Positions 36,663 to 48,778 of a DNA stretch of 64,000 nt are shown piece by piece. The notes below the pieces were generated by a model. It had not been told where the DNA came from. It searched no databases and saw nothing but the letters and a program-made list of their open reading frames with translations. The stretch is from Gymnogyps californianus (Eukaryota; Chordata; Aves; Accipitriformes; Cathartidae), in the NCBI RefSeq assembly GCF_018139145.2, contig NC_059473.1:248001-312000 (forward strand), read 5' to 3'. The position numbers were made by a program, and so were the translations under genes. The stretch's first letter is position 1. Each line of letters opens with the position of its first letter.

Positions 36663-39428
36663 AGAGCCCTCCTGCTCGCCCTGTGAGCCCGTCTCTGCTA
36701 GCTGATGCCCCCACACAGCAAATCTGTGTTTCTCTCTTCCCTTTTCCTCCACCGGAGAGACTTCCTCGCAGCTGGCACAGTTCAGCAGCGAAGCTCTGGC
36801 CGTACAGGGCTGCAGATGCCAAAGGCTCGCAGAGGGCTCAGAAAGCACTCAAATTCTCAGAGAAAATAAAGGATGAAGAGCTATTTCATACAGAGAAACC
36901 ACTCACTGACTCCTTACGCTGCAAATTACTGGGAGATGCGAGAGTACACCAGGGAAGCGCCGCTCAGTCCGTCGGCCCAAATCCCAGCAGTAAAAACATC
37001 TCACACTTTCCTTGCATTTTTCCCCGTGAATGTGGCACTGGACACGGATGGAGCCAGAAGACAGTGTCGGACCTTTAGCCTGACCAGCTCCCCTCTTCCT
37101 ATGACAGGGCCCTTCTTCAGACATGCTGACCCAGTTGTGCCAGACGCAGAAGGCCACGTCTTACCACGAACACAGGCAGGGGTCCCCTAAGGCACTCGCC
37201 TTGCAGCCAGGTTTTATGGAGCAATAGGTTTAGCTTCTGCTGGAAGCTGCCCCAACAGACCCCAAAGCAGCATCCTTCTGAGGGAGCCATCCACGCAACC
37301 GGGCGGCAAAGCGACCCGAGGTGAAGGCTTGCTCCTCCACCGCCCTGCCCTAACCCAGCCCAAAGGAAGCCCTGAACCGTGACTCTGCCAATCCGCATCC
37401 GAGTTGTGATGATGAATAATTAATTGCTGCTTTGTTTTCTAGTGGAATTCTATAGCAGTCATTCTCCCTGTTTTAACACAAAACTATTATCACCTCCTCC
37501 TTCCCTTTTCTTCGCCCATCAATTAAGAGATGGGAAGACAGCATCTCTCACTCATGACTAATAACAGCCCTTCGCGAGATGAAGCTGGTGTGGCGGGTAA
37601 TTACCAGGATGCTTCAGCAGGTAATGTCACTCAGCGAGGGCACCGATAGCTCGCCAAGCTGCAGAAGGACAGAGCATCACAGCGCTCAGGTCACCTGGAA
37701 GTCAGAGTCATCAGCACAGAAGCTAACTCTCCAGTCAGCTTCTTCCAAGACCATTAATGAGTGCTAATTAGAAGTGGTCATTCAGCCCATCAGCACCTGC
37801 CTGTTCATCACCAGAAGCCTGCATTAACACCACTTCTGTATTCACCAGGCTGCGGACTCAGGGTTGTCTTCAGTTACAAATATACTGGTCATGGCTGCTC
37901 TTTTTTTTTTCATCCCATCTCTCTTTTTATCTATGCATAGATATATATTATTATATGTTACATATTATCTATGTACAGACACATAAAATCAAGAAAAGGG
38001 TATGTTCCGAAGCATTTCCCCCCTCCAGCAGAGATGCACAACCACTGCTGTGCAAACCACCTCTAAAGCTCCCCGCAGATTCCTCATCCAGCCTCGTGCC
38101 TATGGGGGGGGGACACGATGGGGACGCCTTCCGCTCCTGAGACTGCTGGTGGGGACAGAAAGCTGCAGCACCGCCCGGCCGCTAACCTCGGCCGCCAGCG
38201 CGGTGACAAGATGAGCCTGGAGGACGCGCACCAGGCAGGAGAAGGCTCGACCTGACGGAGAAGCAGCCGGGCAGCTCCGTGAAGTGCTCTGGGGTAACGG
38301 CTCCCCCAGAACTGCTACTTTCTTCACAGAAGCACCAGTATCTTTTGGCCTTTAAAAGATATTTGATGCTATCCTGGAGTTTTAGGCTATTTGACAACAT
38401 CCTAAAATCCTGAAATTTGGGATGGAAATGAAAACAAATCTGAAAACCTCCCATTAACTTTGGACGAGCAAGCATGAGGCACAGGGAGGCCGGCTTTCCA
38501 CGCTGCAAACTGCAACCAATACCACAACAAAGCAGGGATGCATGGATGTTTACCTGGTTTGAAAGGTCAAAGCAGCCGGCATCCTTTTCTATTATTATTT
38601 GGTTTTGCCCAGAGTATGCCCCGCTTTTACAGAGAGTTCTGTATTTGTAATGTTACCTCGTCAAGCACACGAGAGGTGCTGGGCTACCCGAGCTTCGGCA
38701 CTGGGCGCGCGAGATTTCGGCGGCAGAGGAGGAAGGCTGCTTAGCAAGGATCGCTGCTATCGCCTCTGCTGCGGCCGAGGCTTTGGGGCAGAACAGCACC
38801 GATTTAGGGAACAGAACACGGCTGCTCTCCCTGGCTTTTCGACCAGCCTGGGGCATCAGTCACTTTACCTCTGTTACCTCCTACCTTAAACCTCATCCAC
38901 TCAGGCTGTAAGAGCAGCGCAGAAGATTCCTCTTTCCGTGTGGTTTTGTCACACCTGGCACGAACGGACTTTGATCCCATCATGAGTGCAAATCTTTCTG
39001 GAGAGCCCGGAGCAAAGCGGGAGCTCTCTTCCTTACCTCCTGCTCGCTCACCCCCAGCACCAGGCAGCCCTTCTACCTGAGCTTCAGGAAAGAAAAATAA
39101 CTCATCGCTCCGTTTCCTAACGGGGACAGCAAGGAAATGACGAAGAACTTGCACATATGGGGAACCAATATCTCATCTGGAAACTTCTTTACGCAGTCCA
39201 CGAAAACATCCATTTTAATTAAATACTTTTATTTTACCCACTGCTGTGCACTAAATTAAACTGCTCCAGCATTAATATATAAAACCATTATTCTGCGCAT
39301 GCATAAGTGAGTTCATGCACGTGTCTGTGTATAAAAACTATACAATTAAGCACTGCTTAAAATGCAAATGACAGATGATAAAGATTCCATCCTGACAATA
39401 TTAAATCTTGATTTGGGACGTTGTATTA

Positions 39429-39515
39429 GATCCTCGGTTGTTTAAAACTAGTGTAAACTCCATGAAGTCAATGGAGCTAGTAATAATTTACATCAGTGGA
39501 AAATCTGGACCTTTG
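39429..39515. repeat. ancient interspersed repeat fragment (family not named)
   Basis: The sequence 'agtgtaaactccatgaagtcaatggagc' followed by 'aatttacatcagtggaaaatctggacc' resembles a motif I recall as common in reptile and bird genomes ('gtgtaactccattgaagtcaatggag', then 'tttacaccagctgaggatctggcc'). The first half is itself an imperfect inverted repeat around the TCAATGG core. Non-coding and decayed. Confidence 0.5.
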
Positions 39516-40309
39516 ATTTTTAAATACTTACTACTGGCAAGAACTGAAAAACAAGCAACACAAATCCAGTTTGTAACATGAGGCCAGATGTTATTGTTCT
39601 TCTTTTACTGTAATAGCTCAAAAATAACAAATGTAAAACAAAAACTCTAATAAAGACTTGTCCGGGGACAGATCGTGGAGTTACATCAGCTTTCACCCCT
39701 GAAGGCACTGAAATTTAAATTAAGGGTTGGGGCCCTCGTTTACACATTCACATTCAATCTGCAAAACACCACGGACACACCGCAATTTAAAGCATGTGCT
39801 GACAACGATTTGCCCCGATTTTCTTCATTACCAAGCTTACTCCCTCTACTCTTCTGGCAGCAGAGAGAGACTTTAAAAATAAGATTAAAAACTATATATT
39901 TATATGGTGGAAGGCTCCTCAATAGGCCTACAGTTGCAGACGGGGTCTTGGCAGGAGAGCTGCTCCCGACCACCGCCCAGCCCCGGCAGCTTGCCGGCGG
40001 GCTCCCTTCGACAGAAACCCGGCTAAGGTGGCCATGCCTCCCCCGGGCAGAGACGGCGAGACCGCGACGGTGGCCCTTGCCTCTGCCGGCAGAGCAGGTC
40101 CGGACAGAGGACAACGGCCCCCAAGGCTGGCGGTCCCTGTGCTCAGCTCTCTCCTCCTGCTTTACACCTTGTTTAAGCAGCTCTGGCTGCCGGCTCCGGC
40201 CCAGGCCGCTCTCCAGAAGTCTCTACCCGAGCACAGCCCACTCCTCAGCTCGGATCCAGCTCTCTCCGCCACCTGCTTTCCAACCTACCGGCGCTTCCAT
40301 CCCCGGTGA

Positions 40310-40730
40310 CATTTTGCAAGCGAGCAACCCCGCCGACACGACTTCCCGCACTTTGGCGGCGGCGGCGTGTCAAACAAAAGGCCACTCGGCACTGACGAGC
40401 CTTTAATCTCACGGCGGCAATGTTTTTCAGGCGTATCGGGGAAGAGCCCCGGCAGAGCGATGCTGGCAGAGCTAGCACCGGCTCCCCAGGCCGGCGGGGG
40501 GGACGGCTCACAGCCCCTCTCCGGGGAAGCGCCTGCTGCGGAAACAGCTACACCGGCAGAGCTGCACCTTGCTGCCCCGAGACGCCTGTCCTCGGCCATC
40601 AAAGCCACGCTTGTAAAAGACGGGGGGGTCTGGTCTGACCGGAGCGTACACAGCCATCCGTCCCCGCCGGGTCTCTATCCCTTCGGCGCGCACCGCAGGC
40701 AACGAGTGCGTTCGGTGCTCACGTGGGCCT
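40310..40730. promoter_or_regulatory. CpG island (orphan)
   Basis: About 43 CpG in 40321-40740 at roughly 62% GC by hand count, near the undepleted expectation. It includes a short GGC triplet run at 40355-40367. CpG density is raised from about 40020. No TATA-like element or assignable first exon is seen. Confidence 0.5.
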
Positions 40731-43050
40731 CACACCTCTTTCCATAAGCGCTGCCCTGTCATCCACTAGAGGTTAAACATTCGTGGGCACTTGAAGCTGG
40801 GATCGGCTCTGGGCCAGGTCAGAAAGCCGCCAAGTCTCCGTCTCTGCTAGAAGGCTGCTTGGAGTTAAGGTGCAGCCCGGCCTCCGAGAGACATGGAAAG
40901 CTGTCCCTTCGCACGCGCGGGTAACACAGGCACGCTGCGCGCACGGGGAAGAGCCACAGCAGAGGTCAGCTCGGAGCCTGGCCCAGGAGATGGGGGCTAC
41001 ACCGACAGAAAGTTTCAGCCTGCCACCACGGACCACCGAGGTTTTCTAGTCCCAACTTTAAAATACAAATAAAAGGCAATGCCTCCCACCCCCAGCACCC
41101 TTCCCGAATCCGACGGAGTAATCCTCCGAGCTGTACAGAACCTCACAAAACCTGAGAATCCTTTGAAACGTTTTATGTTTCACCGCGTGCCCTCTGAAGT
41201 TGCCCTTTAAAATAGCATAAACTCGCACAAAATCACCTGAGCTAGAGAACCTGCTACAGCTAGGACCGCGTTTCCCTTTCCATCCCGGGCCTCCCTTTTC
41301 AATGGCTTATAACCACCAAACACACTTCGCCAGAGCTGACATTTCCCACAGCCCTGCTTCACCCCGCTCGCTCTCAGTTCCCTTCCTCCTCTGGAGCCTG
41401 AGCAAAATACCTCCCCCCACTATTTGGGTTAGGAAGGATCCTGTCCTCCACGTGCTTTGATCAGAAACTTCGTACTCTGAACAAAAACAAGTCACTGGAA
41501 CGAGAAACGTCAAAGCAGGCTCTCTTGTAGGTCTTGCTGCAGCTGGAGCATCTAACCCTGTGTAACCTGAGCCAGAATTTGAGGGGTTTAAGCCTTTGAT
41601 GTGCCAACATCATCCGCAAAGAAAGCCAAACTTGAAGATTATCATTCGAGATACATAACCATACGTAATATTTTTAATGAGGAAACACACGGCCTGTCCC
41701 AGGGACAGTGGATTTTACAAGGCTTGGGGTCAACAGGCACCAAGACAAATTACTTCATTGCCAAATTCCTTGGTATCGCAAGTCCAAAATTTTTAACAAT
41801 GAAAAATTCACAGTAGCGTAGATTTTCCTTTCTTTTTAAAAAAGAAAAAAAACCAAAACCACACCAATCTGTTATTGGGCTCACTAAAGGCAATACCAGT
41901 ATGGCCCATACCAATGTAGACTTCAGTGAAATTAGTTAATTATTAGAAAGGCCGATCTTACTGTTTGAGCCTCAGATCTCAAGCTGACGATTTCTACCTC
42001 TGCCTTGATATATGGGCTGGTTTTACGGTACTGCACAACTATGAGTATTCGCTCGTTTTGACAAGCGCGGAAGCGAAAGGCAGTACACAGACTTCTGCAA
42101 GTCACACATCGTCCCTCACCGTCACAGGGACCGCGAACTGGAGGAGCTGCTGGAAGGCACGCGGGGCGAGCAGACCACCGAAAGCCCGACCAGGAGCTCA
42201 GTACGCCTACGAGATGCCGAAGAGCACTGAACCTCAGTCGCTTGCCGCTCGGTGCTCTGGGTCCGTGACAGACAGAGCAAGAGGACGGGCTGGTTACGCA
42301 CAAAACCCCCGCGCCGGCAAAGCCCAGAGCCATCACCACGTGCCAGAGCCGCAGATGCTGCTGCCGTGTCCCTCCCCTGCTTTAGGAAGGGGGAAACGAC
42401 GCGGCGGCCCAGAATACCTGTTGTGGTCCTACAGAAACCCCCCACCTCGCTCCGGTTTTGCATCAAGGGCCCTGCATCTGTCCTACCTGCACAAACGAAC
42501 GCTGAAAACATTGTGTCACCGAGGGCTAAACCATCACTTGATGTAAGCCGGCAGAGTTCAGCAGAGCCGGTCGGACTTACATCACCTAAGGATCTGCCCA
42601 GAGTCTGCCCGCAGGTGGACAACTTAATCTCTCTGCTGTCAAGAGACAGAACACATCATTTAAACTATTCAGAAGTCCTCCTCCCAAAATCTGTGTTTGT
42701 GCTGCAGCACAGCCACGGCTCGCAGGCTTCTGCAGCCCTGTGAGAACTTGCATCTGTTCCGAGCTCCGAAATGGTTTGAAAAGCCAGCTGTCGCTCGCTC
42801 TGGGAGAAAGCAGCAGCGTAATAAAATGTTGCAGGAAGTACGTTCACAAAATAGGAGCTCGGTGGAAATAGGATGCTGGGGAGAATTATGACATTTTACA
42901 AAAATGCAGCAATGTATTTTTAAATGCTGAAGTGGACAATTTGCGTTTACCATGACAGAAGAATAATTCAAGTATGTAAAAAAATAAACTATTCTGGTAT
43001 CTGGCCAATCTAGAACATCTACATCTGGTACACATTTACTTTTATCACAG

Positions 43051-43116
43051 CTGTGAGCCGTTACTTGTACTTCAGTAATGCCCTGAGGCCACGCTGCATC
43101 GAGCAGCTTGCATCTG
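43051..43116 (+). other. candidate 66-base internal exon
   Basis: The acceptor side ends in 'tttacttttatcacag' and the donor side reads CATCTG|GTAAGTATG, close to consensus. Only one of the three frames is open. It starts with two bases completing a codon and ends with one base of the next (phase 1-1, so skipping would keep frame). The peptide begins VSRYLYFSN and ends IEQLAS, with a plausible globular composition and one cysteine. I do not recognise it. Sequence upstream is AT-rich and intron-like. Decoy exons of this quality are frequent, and no neighbouring exon can be linked. Confidence 0.25.
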
Positions 43117-45502
43117 GTAAGTATGCATCAGTCACTGATTTGATCAGAAGGATGGTCCAGAAAGTATCGTGAACACAACCGCTTGCAATTTACAGACTCT
43201 GAATTGGTAATAACTCCTTACGGCGCGCTTTTCATCAGCACAGTCCAACCGTGCCCTACGCTGCCAGTCAGTATCAGCTCTGCCGTCCTGCCGCCGAGGC
43301 ACAGAGAGGACCCGACCCACATCTCCCAGCAGACCCACGCCAGAGCCAGGAAAACCCCTCTCTAGCACCTCGGTCTGCTGCTCCCTTCCACAGACCCCCT
43401 CCGGCAGCGGGGCCGGGAGCGGGACGGCTGCCCCGGTTCCACCAGCGAGCCTGCGGCAGACCGGCGGGACGAGAGGCTGCCGCTGGCACGGACCAGCATC
43501 ACCACGCAAGAGGACCGCAATGGTTCTTCCCAGCTGCCAACCCAAAAACCTACGACAAGTCCTGCTTTCCGTGCTCGGCATATAAAAATCCAAGTACGTT
43601 TCCTTCCAAGAGAAAGGAGTAAGTCTGACTCGACAATTGTTTTTTTCCCCCCACCTCCTTCTTAGAAATTCAGGTCTCAAGCTTCACGGAAGACTTCTCA
43701 GATTATTAGAGCGATGCACTACAGCAGCCTGGCATCCTCAGGTGTCGGAGAAGTAAAACCCAGTTCAGAAAGGTACGATGTGCTCTTTTATTCACGTCTG
43801 AAGTCCTGCTTTGCTTCTTGACACCTTTTAAATGCAAAGAGTTGGAAGCAATGGTTCCTCCTCAGTATTTTAAACCTCTCTGCTGCCTTTTCCACAACAC
43901 ACAATAACCAAAGGAGTAACCCAAGCTTGCTAGAAGTTCGAGGAAGCAAGTCTCATTCCTCTAGGTATAAAAACCAAAAAAACCCAACCAAACAAAAAAA
44001 GCCCAAAAAACAAAACTGAGAAAATTTCTGGGCATTTCAAAGTCATTTCAGAGGGGAAAAAACAATCATAAAAAGAGACACAGGGTTCCCCCCCTCCATT
44101 GCTGTTACTCTAAACATGGGTTCTTGCTACATAACTGTAGTAACTGGTTGATGATGTACTTAAGAAAATATTTTCCCCCCTCTTTGTGCTGAAGAATGTT
44201 CATATTTGCTACCTGCATTTTTTCCCAGAGATAAAGTAGGCAGCTCCTTTAGAGATGATGTAACTGAAAAAAATGTGTTCGTCCCCCATGAAGTTATGTG
44301 TGCAAACACAATCCACCAGATCGTCCAAGGAATATTTGAGTTCCATTGCAAAACATCTGTGCCCCACCTCCTATTTCCTTTCTTCTTAAAAATACATTTA
44401 TTTTTACTGTGGCCCACTCCATCAAATAAGACTGGAATCCCACCAGCTCACAGCTTGCAAGCTGTGTTTTATCCAGAACGATCACTGCCTTTGAAAAGGG
44501 AAGACCTTAAGAGAGGGATAAGAGAGACCACCTTTACACCAGATAAGCACCCTGCCACATCTATTTTTTTCATCTGTTTGGCAAGTCTACGTAAACAGCA
44601 AAACAAGGTTCAAACTCTTGGCGTGCTCCAGAGCAGACCGTGACCAGGATACCCGCCGGCAGAGCATGCCAGCCGGCAGGTCCTCGGGCACCGCAGGCTC
44701 GAGTCGCAGGCCTGAAAGGCTCTTTAGTAAAAGCGTGCGTGAGGCAAAGCTTTCTCCCCATGGTTGGCAGCATCAGGGTCAGCATTTCACATCTAGACAG
44801 TATTTAGCACCAGTCAAAGGCTGCCGGATTAGCAATCCCTCGAGGACAAGTTTAATTACATGGTGACTAGGAGGTTGCAGGCGGGTCGTTTCATTACACT
44901 CCAAATGAAGACTAGAAAAAGAAAAGAGATCAGAAGCTGTAGCCTTATCTATGCCTATCGTACATGGTCCATAGTTTTTAGCTGAGTATATCTCTCTCCT
45001 AAGCCCTTGCGCTGTACTTCAAAAACTAAATAACTAAGCAGCCCACCGTTAGCAAAATGCTGTGAAATACAAGAGGCTAAGGTTTGGATTTTGGCAAGTC
45101 TGCTTACTGGGCCGTGGGTGCTTCCGTGCGCCTGGAGGGACAGGGATGAAAAGGGGAACAAGGGGTTGAAGCAGTAAGGACTGATCTGCACCAAACGATC
45201 TCTTCAAGGTATCGGATGTGGACCTTACGGGGGTACTGCAGCTCCATGCTTCCTACCACTGTTATCGCTAAATTCCCCTGGCTGGCACTTCCATGTCCAG
45301 CATTCCCTATTTCAGGTTCTGTCCGCAAAGCTCATTGGCAGCCTAAAGCAAAACACCGACTTGATAAATGGGATACTAGGAAGAGCTACCATGCAAACTG
45401 GGTTGCACTTCTGACTGGCTCTCAAATGGTGTCCTCCCGCGTCTCTGAGAGCAGCAGGCGTACAGGTTAAGATCTCTGCCTTGTTCCCTACAGGATTATT
45501 CC

Positions 45503-45516
45503 TTTTTTTTTTTTTT
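45503..45516. repeat. poly-T tract
   Basis: Fourteen T followed by a C run (TTTTTTCCCCCC). It could serve as a polypyrimidine tract but no exon follows. Confidence 0.85.
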
Positions 45517-46729
45517 CCCCCCTTGTCATCATTTCTCAAGAATATTAACACGCTTCTTGGGTAGCAAGAGTCAATTATCCTTTGGCATTCTTCACGCAAC
45601 ACCCAGCGTGACATACAAATCTTCCATAAACACTCTGCAAGGCCCTTATTGCACAGCTAGCATATGACAATACAGTCATTTCCATCGGAAACAACACTTA
45701 CAACGGGAACATGCTAATCACAAAGCAAACGAGTCCCAGCAGGTGAGACTTTGGAGACTACCGGTGCACATCACAGCCATGTCGCGATGCAGAAGGCTGG
45801 AGGCTGAGTACTCATAAGCCAGGAGCCAATGGGTCTAATGAGATTCTTCTCTATTAGAACAAGTAGCGGTTTAATTACAACTCTTCGATATATATGCAAT
45901 GATGTACTCTGCAAAAATAAACAGCAGCTTTCTGACAAGGGCAATACGGGCTTGCAGGAGCTCACTACCTTTCCTCTGCCTACAAACCGTAGAGGTGATG
46001 CTGGTTTCAGGATTTGGGTTTTACTTTGCTGTTTTGCCATTTAGCTCCCCTTCCTTTTCTAATGCTTTTGTTTCCTCAATGCAAGAGAACACACTGAGGA
46101 TAAACTGGGAAATAGCATTGCCACCTCTTGATTTTAATCGCAGAGCTTGTATTATTTTTCTCCCTAAAGCTTCGGCTCCTGGAGTGCACACATAATCCCA
46201 TGGGAATAGTGGCAAACTTTCAGCAAAAAGAATGCTACTGGCCTCCTCCGTGTGCACAGAGGGCCCTGTTTTCCAGGGAACTGCATGATTTCGGAGATCA
46301 GTTCAGAGTCTTTAAGGACCCAGCAAAAAGCAATTGTTCCGAGCTTCCCCTTTGGCATGTGGTCCAGGTACAATCCTGTTGCAAGGACCCAAGAGGTCCT
46401 GCCTCGGGGTGGCTGGTGCTAAGGAATCTGCTCGCCTGTATGCCAACGTAACACAGCAGCGCTTGGGCTGCTGCCCCCCGAGATGACTGAAAAGTCCTGA
46501 AGAAAGTCCTTGTGACCACCTCTTATTTCAAAGAGGTCCCGCAACCCAACACTCCCACAGATCAAGGCCCCGCAAAACACAGCCCAGAAAGCAAACCCCG
46601 CGGCGAGCCCGCAGCACAGCCACAACCGAGGCCGACTCAAACACACGCTCCGCTCGGCTTCCACGCCAGAGCAGCTGAACGCCTTTACAAATAAAGCAGC
46701 AAAACCCAGTCACAAAGCAACTCCGGAGC

Positions 46730-47070
46730 CAGGAGCTTCGCGGCGCCAAACCCCAGCCTGAGGACGACCGTTCCGACACCGCGGCGAACCAGCACCATGC
46801 GTCCGTGTGCGCGGGGCCAGCCCAGACGCAAGCGGCCCCCGCCAGGCCCCTGGCGTTCCCGCCATTAAAACGCTGGAGCGCTGGGCCCCTCACCGCCCGC
46901 TGCAGCGGCGGGAAGGGACGCCGCTCCCGCTCTCAGCCTCTTCACGCGCGCTGCATGGGCGCAAGCCGCGAGAACGCCAGGCGCCCCGAGGCTCCTCCGC
47001 GCAAGCTCGCCAAGCACTGCCTCACCACGCCGGCGTCCCCCACGCGACAGCGGAGCATTACTGAGAAAGA
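46730..47070. promoter_or_regulatory. CpG island (orphan)
   Basis: About 40 CpG in 46741-47040 at roughly 68% GC by hand count, above the undepleted expectation. Three overlapping frames on both strands span it. Flanking DNA is clearly poorer in CpG, so the boundaries are sharp. It could be an unannotated promoter; no splice donor is seen nearby on either strand. Confidence 0.6.
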
Positions 47071-48523
47071 CGCCCTTCTCCTTCTGAAGGAGGGAAACAG
47101 GGGCTGTATTTCCCGCTCCCTCGGCCAGCTCTTGCAAGGGTCAACGGCTCCTCCCCGTTACAAACGTTTCTTGGCATAACCTTTCCCTGCTCGCTTCAAG
47201 GGTCTGCTGGTCCCTGGAAGTTCCCCCCGATGCCACCCATTTGGTGGCACACTGACGTTGGAACTGCCACCAGGTAGATTAAACATTTTCCCAGTCAGGA
47301 AAATAAATTCCCATTCTAGTTTATTGCAAGACCAAAAAAATATAAAATAAACAAATCTAACTCCATCAAGAGAAGAGAAAGACGTTATTCAAAAGTTTGC
47401 AGAAAATTTCTGGAGCCCAAGAAATCATTCCAAGGACCAGATAATTGGAAAATACCCTCCAAAAAACCAGCTGCACGAATAACCAAGCAGCAGAATACTT
47501 CCCACCACCTGCAAGTTATCTTTAAGTATCCCTCGCAGCTTTTTACAACTTCCATAGCTCAACTTCCCTGACATAAGCTAACAAGAACATCTGTGATCAA
47601 CGTCAAGTCGTGCTTCTCCCCTGTGTCCAACAAGGCCTGTCCTACCTGAAACACAGGATGGGAGGCTTATAAATAGCAGAGACATGGTGCGTACACATCT
47701 CTGCTGACCCAGTTTCACCTGAATCTGAACTTGGCTCCAGAAACACACTCCAGCTGCCAAAAAAAAAAGATAATTACAGGCGAGCGAGCTGGGCATACCC
47801 ATTTTCAGATCAACACTGTAACAGCCGGCACTTAATGCATTTGTGCGTGGCCCATGGCAGAGACGCGTGAAAAGAAAAATCCTTCGCAGTATTTCTAACA
47901 AACCAAGCAGGCAGGCTCAGCAAGGAAGAACTCTTCCAAACCCAGTGGTTGCCTCACGTTTTCCCCTCAGCCAGAAACGTAGGCTGTAGGGGCACGCAGC
48001 CTACTCAAAAACCAGCTTCAGTTAAAACGCAGGTGTCAGACGTGGAACTTCGCCAGCGTTGGTTTTTCTCTCTTCAAGCCTCAGCTCTTGGGGCCAGGCG
48101 ACAGCACCACAACCTCAGCTCTTGTTCCCATCAAGAGAACATCTCTCCTTCCTGACTGTAGGAAAAAGATAACCCGACTCCACGCCAGCACACCAACCGA
48201 GAAGCAGCGAGCACCTCTTTTATTTTTATTTCTGAGGTTCTAACCCCAACATCGCCGTTTTCTAACGCTTTAGGGTTTGGAGCTGACGAAGCCTTTCTGC
48301 GCTGCTCGGCGTGAGGAGCGACACAGCAGCTTTCCAAGGCGCTGGTGCATCCCTTGCGACCCCCTGCCCCCAAAGCATGAGACCTGGTGATCCGCACTGT
48401 TCCTTCCGGAGAAAACGCTGCCTCGGGCAGACTTTTGTTTTAGCACTGCAGACCCCGAGCCCCAGGAACAGGTCTCCTGCATCAGGGTGGCACAAGCGAC
48501 AACCCTCGCTTGCAAAGCACCAA

Positions 48524-48565
<42 letters not shown>
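48524..48565. repeat. 42-base poly-G homopolymer
   Basis: Forty-two consecutive G with no interruption, preceded by CACCAA and followed by AATAAAATAAAA. As DNA it could fold into stacked G-quadruplexes. It produces poly-Gly and poly-Pro in all overlapping reading frames, so those frames are meaningless. Such a long pure G run is rare in vertebrate DNA and is prone to sequencing and assembly error; its true length is uncertain. Confidence 0.9.
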
Positions 48566-48566
<1 letters not shown>

Positions 48567-48740
48567 ATAAAATAAAAGCGAATGGCAATACACTGGAGTC
48601 CTCAAAACTGGAATTTCTTGGATCACCGCGATGCTGGGCACCAAAACCGCTTCAACCTGGACGAGAGGCGAGGGGGCAGAGAGAAAGGGCCGCGGCCACG
48701 TCTGCCCGCAGAGCGCGCGCAGGTGACGCCGGGCTGCGAC

Positions 48741-48778
48741 GGAGCACCCATGGCACGGAGCACCCATGGCACGGAGCA
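48741..48778. repeat. 16-bp tandem repeat, 2.4 copies
   Basis: GGAGCACCCATGGCAC occurs twice head to tail, followed by a partial third copy GGAGCA. Copies are identical, indicating recent slippage or duplication. Confidence 0.95.

Larger units (their letters stand above)
33601..39428. other. gene-free stretch with AT-rich blocks
   Basis: No gene supportable. The 248-codon plus-strand frame at 36332-37078 has no recognisable domain. It overlaps minus-strand frames and sits in GC-rich DNA, so I treat it as chance. The AT-rich blocks 37390-37830 and 39180-39420 are repeat-free. A perfect 18-bp palindrome lies at 36645-36662 and a poly-G tract near 38104-38113. Confidence 0.5.
39516..46729. other. 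gene-free stretch except one exon candidate
   Basis: Includes the CpG island at 40310-40730 and the candidate micro-exon at 43051-43116. The 243-codon frame at 39675-40406 lies at the upstream edge of the island and resembles nothing I know. The region 43950-44460 is AT-rich. A very good acceptor-like site ends at 44228, but no matching donor closes an exon. Confidence 0.45.

Noticed and set aside
36332..37078. 248-codon plus-strand reading frame
   Set aside because: No recognisable domain, no splice or start support, and minus-strand frames overlap it in GC-rich sequence.
39675..40406. 243-codon plus-strand reading frame
   Set aside because: Lies across the edge of a CpG island with changing composition along its length and no protein similarity I can recognise.
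44228..44420. Plus-strand open frame after a very good acceptor (ttttttcccag)
   Set aside because: No plausible donor or terminal-exon signal follows at the right place, and the peptide becomes hydrophobic and Phe-rich from T-rich DNA.
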